Shown here in pieces: positions 25,035 through 36,709 of a stretch of 64,000 nt of DNA. Source of the stretch: Congeria kusceri (Eukaryota > Mollusca > Bivalvia > Myida > Dreissenidae). Below the pieces are notes generated by a model that searched no databases, was not told where the DNA came from, and saw nothing but the letters and a program-made list of their open reading frames with translations. The DNA lies in assembly GCA_027627225.1 (NCBI GenBank), contig CM051034.1, positions 48,527,081-48,591,080 on the forward strand, read 5' to 3'. Position numbers and translations under genes: made by a program. Numbering within the stretch: the stretch's first letter is position 1; each line of letters starts with the position of its first letter.

Positions 25035-26040
25035 CGGTAAAGCCCCAGTCACACTGACACTATTTTGTCTACGATTGCCCACGATTTACACAATCTTGGT
25101 GAAGCGTGGTAAAGCGTGAACACATACGTACTGGCATCTGTGTGAATCTTGAAAAATCTTGGGGATCCTTATCGATCGGGAGGCGCTACGACAGTTTTGG
25201 ACGATTTTTCCCAAAACGTAGGACAATCCTAGGGCCATCGTATCTCAATCTGGCTTATTATTACAGCCATCGTAGAGGCGTTCCTTGCCTGTCGTGTTTA
25301 ATCGTGATTTATCGTGACTGATCTGATGAGATATATATTAAAAAACTGTACTACGTTATCGTACGTTTTGCTACGTATATGGTACGAATTTATACGCTTT
25401 TTCTATGGTTCATTTACGATTCCAGTAGGATCTTTAACGACAACTACGTTGACTAATCACGAATATACACGATGGACCACGACAACGCAACGATTGGGTT
25501 GCGTTGCCTGTACGGTTTATTGCGATGTTACTACGCATTCACTACGTTTGCCTACGTTAGTTTTACGATTACGCACGAGGCATAGTGATGTCAAAATCGT
25601 CTTAAAGCGTAGTGAAGCGTGAGAGTTATTGGCTGCTTGTAGGTGTACTGTGATGAATCGTCTTTATTGTATCATTGTCTTACTACAATCGTAGGAAACA
25701 CGTTAACAATCGTCTGTAGTCGTCTATTACCGTAGCGTATACACTGATTTTTTTTTTTATAGTGTAAACCTATTTATTTAAGCTCGATTGCATCGAAAGC
25801 CTTAGGCTTATAGAGACACTCTCGAGTCCGTTTCCTGGGTAGAACCAGTACTTGGTATCTTTGTGGGAGATCTTGAGAACGCTCCCGGAGTGGGGATCGA
25901 ACCCGGGACCTCCCGATCGCTAGGCGGACACCATATCCACTACGCCACCGCGACCTGAGCTGATTATTACATTCGTAACCGATCATATCATATCTTGGTG
26001 AAACCGTGGTGAATCGGTTGAGGAAACCTATAAGTGTCGC
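25035..26040. mobile_element. Unclassified interspersed element (starts CCCAGTCACACTGA)
   Basis: A block of about 1 kb is unusually rich in TACG, ACGAT and CGTAG words and distinctly different in composition from its surroundings. Its left boundary motif CCCAGTCACACTGA recurs at about 50910 (one mismatch) and 51187. I find no terminal inverted repeat and no protein. A SINE is inserted in it (25750-25959). The right boundary is approximate. Confidence 0.45.
25750..25959 (-). mobile_element. tRNA-derived SINE (Meta-SINE-like)
   Basis: On the minus strand the element begins with a tRNA-like head: TCAGGTCGCGGTGGCGTAGT carries box A, and GGTTCGATCC is box B. A conserved-looking body (ACGGACTCGAGAGTGTCT, then AAGCCTAAGGCTT, a short palindrome) follows, and then an AT-rich tail. 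The direct repeat CTGATT flanks it (25744-25749 and 25960-25965). The order of head, palindromic core and tail fits the Meta-SINE type described from molluscs; that family name is from memory of its general form. Confidence 0.75.
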
Positions 26041-27850
26041 TAATATTCGTAGTCTCGTCCTACAACAACCCAGAATGCTCAGTTAATAACACGAAGTTCT
26101 CTTTACATGGATAATCTATTTAATAACGATTAACTCAATTGAAAAACCAAACTCTGACATATTGAGATTTCAAGGATTTCGATTTTTTCTAAAAACTTTA
26201 GGGCTGTGGGGGTGTTCGCAATGTCGGTTTGCCCGAAGCACAGAACTTGTTTGATTATCTATGTAAACAGAACTTCATGTTATTGATTGAGCATTCTTGG
26301 TCCCTTCATGAATTGCATTTGTTAAGCATTTGTGATTCGTTCTGTTTTTATGGTTATCTATTTTTAAAATATAATAAAAATCTCATTTCTTTGCCCTACC
26401 TTAATTGTTGAGACAGTTGCCCGAAACTAACAATTTATTTCTTGGCCTCATGCGCGGTAATTTTGAGTTCGAGAGACACCAATAAATTAATTAATGACAT
26501 TATTCGATATTTCGGGACTGAGTCTGGATTTTAAAACGCATATAATTGGGCACGGAAGTGTTCACAGGGTTTACTAAATTGAATCCTGGATAACTTTACG
26601 GGGAGAATGAAAGCTCATATATTCTTCGAATAGTCGATCTAAAATGAGCTGCTGCGAAAGGCAATTGCGTCGTTTCTAATTTTGATCAAGATTCCCGTAA
26701 GTTTACTTAAAGTCTCTATTATAGCCCCGCCCTTGCCGGAGATAGTAAACATATATAATAATAATGCAACATCAGTTTCATAAACATGAGAGAAACCCGT
26801 AATAACTGTTAGGACTTTTGAACCAAACCTTAGACCAACTTCAGACGCCGGCGCCGACACCGGTGTAAGAAGCACAGTTAACATAGTCTTCAAAAAGTCG
26901 AACTTATTATTGGTGAAATGCAAATTGAGAACGGTCTTCTTTACATTGCTAACTCATATTACTCTTTTTCACATAACATGAAATAGTGCTACTTTCAGTG
27001 GTAACAATACAATATCTGAATCCCGTCCAGGAAAAAGACACGACACACTCCATAACTAAGGATGTATGTATCGTAATTGGTTTATCTACTTTATCCTTAA
27101 CTGTTTTTTCTACATGCTTTTTATAGTTTAGGTGGACCGTCAGTTTATATTTTAGTGACTAGTCAATGTTACCTGTTACTTATTTTGAAAATAGAAAATT
27201 AATATAATAATTGTCATCAATAATTCATTTGAACTATTGAATAAGCTTGATGTTTGCCATACACAAATTTCCTTTGTATTTAAACTTATGGTGCATTTTC
27301 GAACAATGCTGCGGATCGTATAAAATCGCTGATTCGAATTTCGATTGTGCTTAAACAGGATTCCAACGGATAAAATGCCATTTTAAACTGCGTGTTAATT
27401 GCCGTGTATTATAGCAATCATCGTTGTAAATAAGCCCTTAGACGTATATAATGTTTCAGGTATATTACGATATAAAGTGGACTTCGAAACGTTAAGTGCA
27501 GGTCTGGATGATGCAAAGCAATTCATCCTAGACGACTATAGTTATTGAATCTATACGGGCAGCTCTGACTGGACATCATTAGGCCGCAGTGTACGCAGTA
27601 TCTTTGGTCAAGATTGAGATTTTAGCACCGAATCGGCAAAAATCCTATATACGGACTTAATTCTAGTGGAAATCTAAAATTGTCTCAGGTGAAGTGCATT
27701 TTGAATGATACAAACACATACAACATGGCTACATATGTATGAAGTCAGGATACTTGCTCCCACACTACCGTTTGCTTGTATTCAGATGACAATTACTGTT
27801 TTAGCGTGACGGTTACATTGTTAATATGTTTTATGATGTGTTTTATTATG
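26040..27850. other. Intron-like stretch with a possible decayed exon near 27.45-27.66 kb
   Basis: At 27461 an AATGTTTCAG-like acceptor (plus strand) precedes a run reading VDFETLSAGLDDAKQFILDD, then two in-frame TGAs within a protein-like continuation. I do not recognise the family. A 94-codon minus-strand open frame at 26639-26923 has no motif and no convincing splice sites. Nothing else is supported. Confidence 0.25.
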
Positions 27851-27853
27851 TAT

Positions 27854-28326
27854 TTAAAGGGACCTTTTCACAGTTTAGGAAATTGACCATTTTCAATTGT
27901 TTTGTCATAGATCCCAAAAAGAAATTGTATATTTCATACAAACAAGCAAAATTACACTAATGACTAAGAACTATATTGGAAATATCGTTGCGTTTATGTA
28001 TAATCTTCAATCGTAATGGATAAAATTATAAAGCGTTTGTAACGCGAATCATCGGTATTTTGGAAAACACGTGTATCACTTACATAACGTTGATAAATAC
28101 GCTACCAAACGTGTATGTCCTAATGGGCGAGTGATAAGCGTTTCTGATTTTTGATTCCGAAAGACCAGGGTTCGAGTCCCGCCGAAGGCAATTTTATTAA
28201 TTTACCTTTTTTCTTTATATAATACATGTTTTTATTTTACATTATTCCAGATGGCTTAGTTTTTGCAGTTAAAACATTTAATGAGATTTTTCAAAAATAC
28301 GAAAATATGTGAACAAGTCCCTTTAA
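27854..28326 (+). mobile_element. TTAAAGGGAC-family element with tRNA-like cassette, copy 1
   Basis: The element begins TTAAAGGGACCTTTTCACAG and ends GTGAACAAGTCCCTTTAA, an imperfect terminal inverted repeat. Inside, at about 28110-28185, there is a tRNA-like stretch: GAGTGATAAGCG as a box A-like part and GGGTTCGAGTCCC (28168-28180) as an exact box B-type motif. A middle segment (ATAAAGCGTTTGTAACGCG, then TTTTGGAAAAC) is shared with the copies at about 49.8-50.1 and 62.6-62.9 kb. It sits in the long intron of paralogue 2. Confidence 0.65.
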
Positions 28327-28329
28327 CTT

Positions 28330-29660
28330 TGAACAATAACTAAATATATGTGTAATCATTTGTGTATAAGCTTAAGAGATAAATATAATATTTATTGATT
28401 TATTGAAGTTGCTTTTTATTTTGACAAAGATTCAAGAAACAACTTACAGCAGTCAGCGCATAGCATTTTAAAGTCGTTCTATCCCAACGTTTGAAAAATT
28501 ATATACAAACCAACCTTTTACAGTTTCGGCACTTGCTGTGTAGCAACTTGTAGTGATCTATAGGCATTTTTTTCTTACAAGTGTATGTCTTTGACTTTAC
28601 AATGGGGCAATATTTTAGAATTCGAAAACATTATGAGGTAAACGTGGATGCAACCCGAGCATTTGAACTCGCAGAAACTTGAAAAACGCTGGAGCTTACC
28701 ATTTTAATGTATGAAATGTCTTAATATCGTTATCATTCTCATACATGCGCTTGACTTGTATTGCCTGAAGTAGTACATTGTAATTCAATCAATAGAATGC
28801 ATCTCCAATATGCATGTTCAGCTGCACCGGATTGAAACTTGATGATAAATGCATGTGAAGTATATTTTTGTACTATTGGATATTCATAGTCTGTGCACAT
28901 TAATCATCACATTATTGTCAAAAAGGTAATACTCGTTTTGCGTTCTGATTTTGCCTATTAAAACAGTTAATGCATAATATTTCCCCAAGTTCGGATTTCT
29001 TTGAATTACGGCGATACATCATAAGGCTGACGTTAAATAAATACACGAAATAAATATTATTGTTCATTATTATAATAATCATATGATATTCCCACATATA
29101 CGCACATATATACACATTCAAATATATTATGTTCCTGTAAAGTCCTGTGTTATGAAAAATACGTTTATTATCGGAAAAACATGTATAAGGTATGATAAAA
29201 ACGTTTATTATCGGAGCGTTTTGAATTAAATCATTAAATTGAATATATACAGCATCATTTTTACACATCAAGGAGTTACTCGTACAAACATACAAAAAAG
29301 AAAATCGTTTGTAATACATATATATCTACGAACGAGTTAAAATTGACTTTGAACCGTCTTTTATTTATTTGAAAACTAATTAGAGTGACACAAATGTTTC
29401 TAGACAATATCGATATCATATGTTTCTGAATCGCCGCAAAAGTCTCCGTTTTAGATAAAACGAAGTATTCGATACTTATAGGGGTCATCGCTTCTCGACC
29501 TTTTCCAAAAGAGATGCAGTTCTCTATGTGCGGGGGCACTGGACGTCAACGTCACGTTTAGAGCAGTAACTAATAATGAAAATATGCTGTTATCGAATTC
29601 ACATTGCCGTATGCTAAATAGACATTTATATACTTATGTAAGTAGTTGCAAGCGATTTTT
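28330..29660. other. Intron of paralogue 2, right part
   Basis: Open frames on the minus strand (28918-29319 and 29276-29539) overlap each other and show no family motif. No splice junction here fits the phase of the neighbouring paralogue 2 exons. Confidence 0.4.
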
Positions 29661-29672
29661 ATTTATCCTCAC

Positions 29673-29835
29673 CATTTCCTTTCCCCTCAGTGACTGTGTC
29701 ACGCACAAGAGCAGCTAATGCCATTGATACATCCTTCTTTAAAACTTGGCTGTTTTGACATTCGATGCCATGAATTTCAAAGAATAATTCGGCATCTCTT
29801 AAAGGGGTTTTCGATGAATTAAACGTTTTTAACAA
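29673..29835 (-). pseudogene. Vertnin/OTU-like paralogue 2, penultimate exon
   Basis: A 163-base exon with acceptor TATTATTTCAG (phase 0) and donor AATG|GTGAGG (phase 1), the same phases as the main copy's exon at 31447-31594. The translation LRDAELFFEIHGIEC matches DVQAFFKLHGIEC, and VRDTVTEGKG matches VGEIVTEG. Its 5' half is tandemly duplicated just upstream (29891-30004). Confidence 0.65.
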
Positions 29836-30004
29836 CTGAAATAATAAAATACACATGTACTAGCTGCCTAATGTTTTTACAACATATAAATTCAAAGAAT
29901 AATTCGGCATCTCTAAAAAGGGTTTTCGATGTATTAAACGTTTTTAACAACTGAAATAATCAAATACACATGTACTAGCTGCCTAATGTTTTACAACATA
30001 TAAA
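29777..30004. repeat. About 114-bp tandem duplication covering half an exon
   Basis: 29777-29890 and 29891-30004 are near-identical, differing by a few substitutions and single-base indels. The duplicated unit spans the acceptor, the first 20 or so codons of the paralogue 2 exon and upstream intron. A second acceptor-plus-half-exon therefore lies upstream of the real one, lacking its own donor. Confidence 0.8.
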
Positions 30005-30436
30005 TGTATTTTAATGTAAAATTATATTGAACAGGTCTTTTTTATGAATTGATTTCGCTGTAACAAGAACATATTTTTATATTTTTAGTCTATTTGTAAA
30101 GTGCATTTGTTAGAAGGTATCACAATTGCCAATCACAAATATGCAGAGAAAATTTTCCGCAACAAAAGGATAATGACTCTTGAAAGAAATAATAAAAATA
30201 TATTTACAAGTCAGTGTGAACAAAATTAAAGGTTTTTATACTAAATTAGTTTTGATTTCAAACTTCTGTCTGAACGAAGGCATGTGTTTTATTAGTTTGT
30301 TGTTTCATACTTAACCAATTAAAACAGAACACGTGTGGGGTAATTAAATTAAAAATTCAAACGCTGTGTATTTATCTCTCACTTGTTACAGATGAATTTA
30401 TATAGAAATACAAGTATCAGCCTATAGTGTAGTTAC

Positions 30437-30602
30437 CTCTTTTGAATATTTCTTAAAGTTCTCTAACGCATACCGTGCTGCAGCCAATCGAACAAGGAAC
30501 TTCAAATAATCTGTTCCACAACACATATGGCTAATCTATTCGTACAAACACGTTGGTATGTTGTCAGGTTTTTTATACGCTGTGTAGCCAGGAATAATGT
30601 TT
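30437..30602 (-). pseudogene. Vertnin/OTU-like paralogue 2, exon with TAG
   Basis: A 166-base exon, exactly the length of the main copy's counterpart (31811-31976), with acceptor TTTCTCACAG (phase 2) and donor AAAGAG|GTAACT (phase 0). NIIPGYTAYKKP matches INVPGYQAYETP, and LVRLAAARYALENF matches IIRLAVARSALSNY. In place of the main copy's Leu after LYE there is an in-frame TAG (30536-30538). This copy has Cys (PTCLYE) where the main copy has Ser (TNSLYE). In OTU-type folds that position is the nucleophilic Cys. Confidence 0.7.
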
Positions 30603-30799
30603 CTGTGAGAAACAACTCGTCGTTTTTTTTTCATGTAAATGTACTTCAATCGACTAACATTTACGTGAATCGTATCTATGCGTATCGTAGCATTGCAAAA
30701 TGATTGTATTACATTAACATTCACTTGTAATCGTTTTCAAGGCAATACATACGTACATGTACTACCAAACACGAATATAACATACGTAATCAAACTTAC

Positions 30800-30885
30800 G
30801 TGTCAAATGTTTTCTTTGGTTTTGAAATACGCGCTGTGTTCAAAACGTCAAAGTCATAACGCACTGCATCCTCTATCATTAGTAG
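30800..30885 (-). pseudogene. Vertnin/OTU-like paralogue 2, truncated exon
   Basis: The translation from MIEDAVRYDFDVLNTARI up to a phase-2 donor (GACAC|GTAAGT) aligns with MIEKDMDLNVHKFTAVEI in the main copy (32556-32716), and the donor phase is the same. The 5' half is missing: an in-frame TGA lies at 30886-30888 and there is no counterpart of the preceding 20 or so codons. This is the last recognisable 5' exon of the copy. Confidence 0.5.
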
Positions 30886-31030
30886 TCATTCTTTCCCGCT
30901 GAAAGGCCTTTTCTCGCTTATTTTTTTTATGACATTCTCACATTTTTCCTGCAAAATGCATATCGAAAAGATACTCCATATTAAATATTATCACATATGA
31001 GAATAACACTTTGTCGTTTACATTCATAAA

Positions 31031-31269
31031 CTACATAGCGGAATATGGTTGGTCGTTTTTGAATAAAGGGGGGATTATATACATGTTTGAATCATAGCTG
31101 GCCCTCAGCCAATAGACACACAGCTCTCTATTGCGGGGTGAACTAGACTGCAATCCTATATTGACACACGGTATCTGATTAACGTCTTGACCGTAGAAAC
31201 AATCATTCTCGAAGTACTGGATTATTTTGCAATCCAAGACTGAACCCAATAATTCCACGTGAAATGGAC
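31031..31269 (-). CDS. Main copy, last exon (C-terminal third of the vertnin/OTU-like domain)
   Basis: Acceptor TTATTTGCAG, phase 1, open to a TAG stop at 31031. It contains GPFHVELLGSVLDCKII, matching the position of the helix before a beta-strand in OTU/vertnin-type domains, and later RELCVYWLRASYDSNMYIIP. In catalytic OTU proteases a His lies near the equivalent of ...SNMYIIP (usually HYN or HYD). Here the aligned residues are Ser-Asn-Met-Tyr, so the His is absent and the domain would be non-catalytic. Confidence 0.65.
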
Positions 31270-33397
31270 CTGCAAATAAATTAAATGCGACTATTGTCAT
31301 TCGCAAATGGGGATACTTTGTTTTGTTGTATGGAATATAATATCTCACAGAAAAAAATGTCACAGCCTACTTGCACTGAGTTGTTCAAAGCTATGATTTA
31401 TAATTATTGATTATAAAGATATATTCATGCATTACTGTGCATTTGCCTTCAGTGACGATTTCACCGACAAGGTTCACATATCTTTCTGGTACATCTTGCT
31501 TTATTAATGTTGGTTTACATTCAATACCATGTAATTTGAAGAAGGCTTGGACGTCTTGTACACCATCCCTTAACGTAGTGAACACGTCGATAAGCTGATG
31601 GACGCAATTTGAAACAATAATGTACATTTGAATGACACAACAAACATCTATAAATAGTGTACGATATTATTTGAAGAATAGGAGGTGATTAAAACGTATT
31701 GAATATTTCATATCAATTCATATATTATCTTGTAATTCGGAGAAATTTTTAAACCCATCTCTTATATATGACAAAACTATACCATACGAATCAAATAACT
31801 AGTTGAGTACCTTCTTAACATTGTCTGAGTAGTTGCTTAGCGCAGATCGTGCTACTGCCAATCGAATGATGTCCTTCATGGTTTCATTGCCACAGAGTAG
31901 GAAGCTTACTAACTCATAGAGAGAGTTTGTGTCGTAACCGGGTGTTTCATATGCCTGATACCCGGGAACATTGATTCTATAATAATTACAGACACGTTTG
32001 TTTATAAATTGGACGTGAATTCGTTGTTAATTTTGTATTGTTGTAATATTCATTAAGTTGTAAATACTGTTCGGTTCAAGCAAAACAAAATTAATATATT
32101 GTGCGATACGTAGTTTGGTTGATAAAGTCATACGCGAGTCGGCTCGGAGTAGACCATTACACTATTTAAACTATTGTCAAGAAGTTACTTGGCATCACAC
32201 CGCATCGACCACTCGAGTAAAAGCACTCGGATAAACCCAGCGTAATTTGTGGTGGGTTTTAGTCACCACATGTACTTCGCGTACATGCGTCAAGTAATTA
32301 AGCGACTCGACAATTCTGGCTGCGATAGCGAGTTAAGAATTTGTTTTCATCTATTTGTATTGTACTTTTCCAAGGAACTCATCACAACTATGGTATTAAT
32401 TTGATTATATGGAAATCATGAGTTTGTTTTCTAATGATCTGTCAATACAAAGAAAACAATACTTTCATAGTTGAATAAACCGATCAATACTTGACCATAC
32501 TCTATGTTATACTATTACTATTATTCATGTGTATTAATCTAACAATTTATCTCACCTTTCACGAACTTTGGTGAAATAAGGGTCTTGTTTTCCTATCTCG
32601 ACTGCAGTAAACTTGTGAACATTTAAATCCATATCTTTTTCTATCATTTTCAAACAGACTTCCCACTTGAAACCACCTTTCTCTGTTACATATTTATAGA
32701 CAGCATCCATAGTTTGCTGGAAAATAATATCAAGTGGTTAAACAATTGCCATTTTAAGAGACTATTTATATAATATCATATAGCAATGCAAATACTCAAA
32801 TATACAACACAAAGGTGTGTAAGTTAAATCCACTTTATTAAAATGTATATTATATACCCTCTTATGAGACGTTCGATGAAACAAATCAACAGTTTTGTTT
32901 TTCGAACGTACGACAAAGTAGGAATCACACTGTACAAGTACTAACGTGCTCTTAGCGAATTGCTATTCTGTCTTGTAAGAATCTGTGCACAAACAATGGT
33001 TATGCAAGATATTGACAATTCTGTAAAAATGTTAACAAGCAAAAGACCAAAGAAACAAGAAGACATATATTAAAAATATTTGTTTCAGAATGGAACTCCC
33101 TTTAACCAGTTAAATACAATGTGTATTTTTATTATATGCCAATATTAATGCCTTAAATTCAGGTTTGTTTTCTGATATATTGTTCACATGGTATCTTTAA
33201 AATATACAACAGTTAAGAGGGTTGTTCAATAAATTCTTATACTGACTCTCATTTCTTTAGTAGTACATACAAATAATACATTTTGTTATTATTTTGAACG
33301 TAAGCCTGTACTATGAATATGACAAGTTTTACAATACTGTAACTACTACTACTACTACTACTACTGCTACTACTACTACTACTACTACTACTACTAT

Positions 33398-33454
<57 letters not shown>

Positions 33455-33472
33455 ACAACAACAACAACAACA

Positions 33473-33512
<40 letters not shown>

Positions 33513-36500
33513 ATAATAATAATAATAATAATAATACTAATAAAAATACTAATAATAATGATAATATTAATAATAATAATAGTAATAATAATGATGATGA
33601 TGATGATGATAATGATGATTGTAATAATAATAATAATAATAATTATAATAATTATATCTAGTACTCCGAAATGACCTTCCAAACACGCCACGAAATTTGT
33701 ATGATCGCTTTGTTAAATTCCGTTTTGCTGTATAACATTATTATTAAGTTATCTGTGCGAATGGTGTATTAACGTTGCAGCTGTTTAATTCAGAATTATT
33801 CCTGAAATCATTGATATTTACTAGAACTGACGTACTCTTTCTGAATTATGAACTAGTTTGTTTTCAACAATAAGCATATAATTAATGCAAATTATTTACA
33901 CTATGTTACCTTTTTTTTAAACAATGATATACTGACTCGTATGTTTGCCGCAATCGCTAATGATCGTACTATTATTGTATTACGATTAAGAACGGTTATG
34001 TCGTTTAACTCAAAAACCGCAATCCTTTCAAAGTTTAATTATGCAGATATAACTAGCTTCGTCTTTGCGATTGAGGCTACTTGAAAAATACATATATATT
34101 TGATACTTAAATATAACGTACTTGTCCTGGGTATGCCATGGGCTTTGTCTTGGACGAATCTATCTCAGTATTATTTGGTTCGTTTGAAGCTGATTTTGTA
34201 ACATCGAGGTCTAATGGAACTGTTTTAGAACTGTTGGGTTTGGATGACTTAGTCGCTTTAGGCGTTTGTTTACTTGGAGTTAGCTAAGAGTGTTGGGCTT
34301 TAGATGCATATCTATTCGTTGTACAGTGTTTAGTTGCTTGGCATTCGGCTGCAACGCAAGTATATAAGCACACATGTACATTGGTTCCATATCAAAGCTT
34401 CAGAATCAACGTTTATTGTTCCTTATCGGTTATTCAGATGTTCTGTGTTTACAGTTTATTGGGAAATGTACTTGTCAATGAAAATTCTTCATTGATTATT
34501 AATCAAAATAAATAAAATTTATCATGAGGGTCCTGTCGTCCAAAAGTGCTCACCTGAGTACGTACAATTGCCAAGGACTTGTTGTGATACCATGTGTGTG
34601 CCAGTGCGTTATACTGTGATTTAACCATGATTTATCTGGTTGATCAAACGTTCTTCTTATTATCTACAAAATGACAGATTCTTGTTTGCAAATAAATTCC
34701 AAAATGAAACATGCTGTTATCCTATTAATACCACTACGAAAGAAATGTTCACGAATACAATTCTCCATCGTGAATAAAAGACAACTTAGATTCGAAAATG
34801 GTACCAAAAAACTAATTTGGTATTCTTGCATTCATTTACGAACTCATGGTCATAAAAATTCTTAGCAAGTTATACTAGTTACAACAATACAGGATGCATT
34901 AAGTATTGAATGAGTTTGACATGCAATTTGTGTACAAAACAGGGCATATTTTACGTTATTGCCAATTTTCGAACTCGAGATATTTGAAACAAAAATCTAT
35001 TTGGGCTCAGTTAATATAAACTTAGAAAATGCATCCACAGACACGAATGCCCTCACCTATGCGACATTTCTACATGACACCAATTTGTCGGTATGTATAC
35101 ATCTTATTTTGCAAAAGACGAATTGTCCTTTTATATTGTATTTTCTGCTAATGTCTTGAAATTGTGTGAAGTCATTTCTGGTACCAAAATTTTCCAAGTG
35201 ATGATATCAAATCTAGAGTCCTCACAATAAATCAGAAAAGGGGTGTTATTAAAACTTTTTGTAAATTATGAATTATGGTTCTTGTACCCTTCGTTTATTC
35301 TGGCTGTCTTAAACCATTCTGTGAAGAATCAAAACAGTGACTTTTATTATTTTGAGTTATGCTTTAAACAAAATAAATAAAATGAAGTAAATTTACAAAC
35401 TTCACAAGTCAGGTTCTTGCATGCATCTACCCATCTCGTGATGGTTATCATTTTCCCAAACCTATTTGAAAATCCCTGCATGGGCAACACTAATTTTGCT
35501 CTGAACAATAATTAGACCTTTGACCATGACAAGTGACATTGGACTTGGACCTAGTGACCTGGTTCTGTAACGTTATATCTCATAATACTTATGATATTTG
35601 CACAGTTATATGAAAATCCTTCATTGATGGACAAAATTATACACCATCGAAACGCAATGGCTTTATTTCTTATATTTGTCCATTGACCTTAAGGTGTGAC
35701 CTTTACCTTGGACCTAAGAACATCGATCTTGAGCGAGATACAGTCTCATAATGCTTATCACTTCTGTCAATTTATTTGAAATCCTTCAATGCTGGACGAA
35801 AGTATGCTCCGGACACAGTCAACTGTTTCTTATATTTGACCTTTGACCTTTAACTTGGGTCTTGATCTTGGGCCTAGGGACCTAGTGCTTGCACGCGGCA
35901 CACCGTCTCCCTTATAACTTCTGCCAAGAACAAAATATTATTCAGTCAAAGTCAGTGTCTTTTATTGCTACATTTGATCTTTTACCTTTATGTGTGACCT
36001 TGACCTAAGACCTAGGGACTTGACTTTTGCTCGCTATAAACCATGTCATAATGTTATTCACTTCGGAAAAGCTATTTTAAAATCGTACACTGCTGGACAA
36101 AATTGTAATCCGGACATAGTTCTTATAATTGGATTTAGTTCTTATATTTGACCTTTTGCCTTGAGTCTGAGTCTGACATTGTCCTTGGACAAGGGACCTG
36201 GTTCTTGCACGCGACACACCGTATAATCATGCTTATCACTTCTGCCAAGTGATTTAAAAATCCTTCCATGACAGACAATGTTATCTCCGGACAAGAATCC
36301 GAACATACGTACATATATGTGCATACTTACGTACGGTCGTATGTACACACGGACAGGACCATCACTATACCCCCAATCATTGATTGTGGGGGAATACAAA
36401 TCAGCAACCAAATTAAGCCCATGATTTTGTCGTGAGTTGACAAAGTATGAACATGAATAAGCCCTTTTTGAATATTTGAGTAACATGCTTTAATATTATT

Positions 36501-36678
36501 AAATAACATTTGTACATTCCCTGTGATGTTTGATTGTGAAAACAATTCCCATCTGCCATACCTCCTGTTTCAGTTGTTGTAAGTGGAATCGTTTCTAAAA
36601 TCCCCGTTTCTGAAAGAAAATATGTTTGCTCATGATATATTTATATTATTATTATTATTATTATCATTATTATTATTA

Positions 36679-36709
<31 letters not shown>

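Noticed and set aside
26639..26923. A 94-codon minus-strand frame with a hydrophobic N-terminus (possible secreted protein).
   Set aside because: No recognisable family, no convincing splice sites, and located inside the intron of paralogue 2; chance cannot be excluded.
33249..33691. Poly-Ser, poly-Thr, poly-Val/Ile open frames on both strands.
   Set aside because: Translation of a trinucleotide microsatellite in several frames.
23282..34286. A reassigned TAG codon in the organism.
   Set aside because: Animal nuclear genes use the standard code, and the main copy itself ends in TAG; pseudogenisation explains the data more simply.
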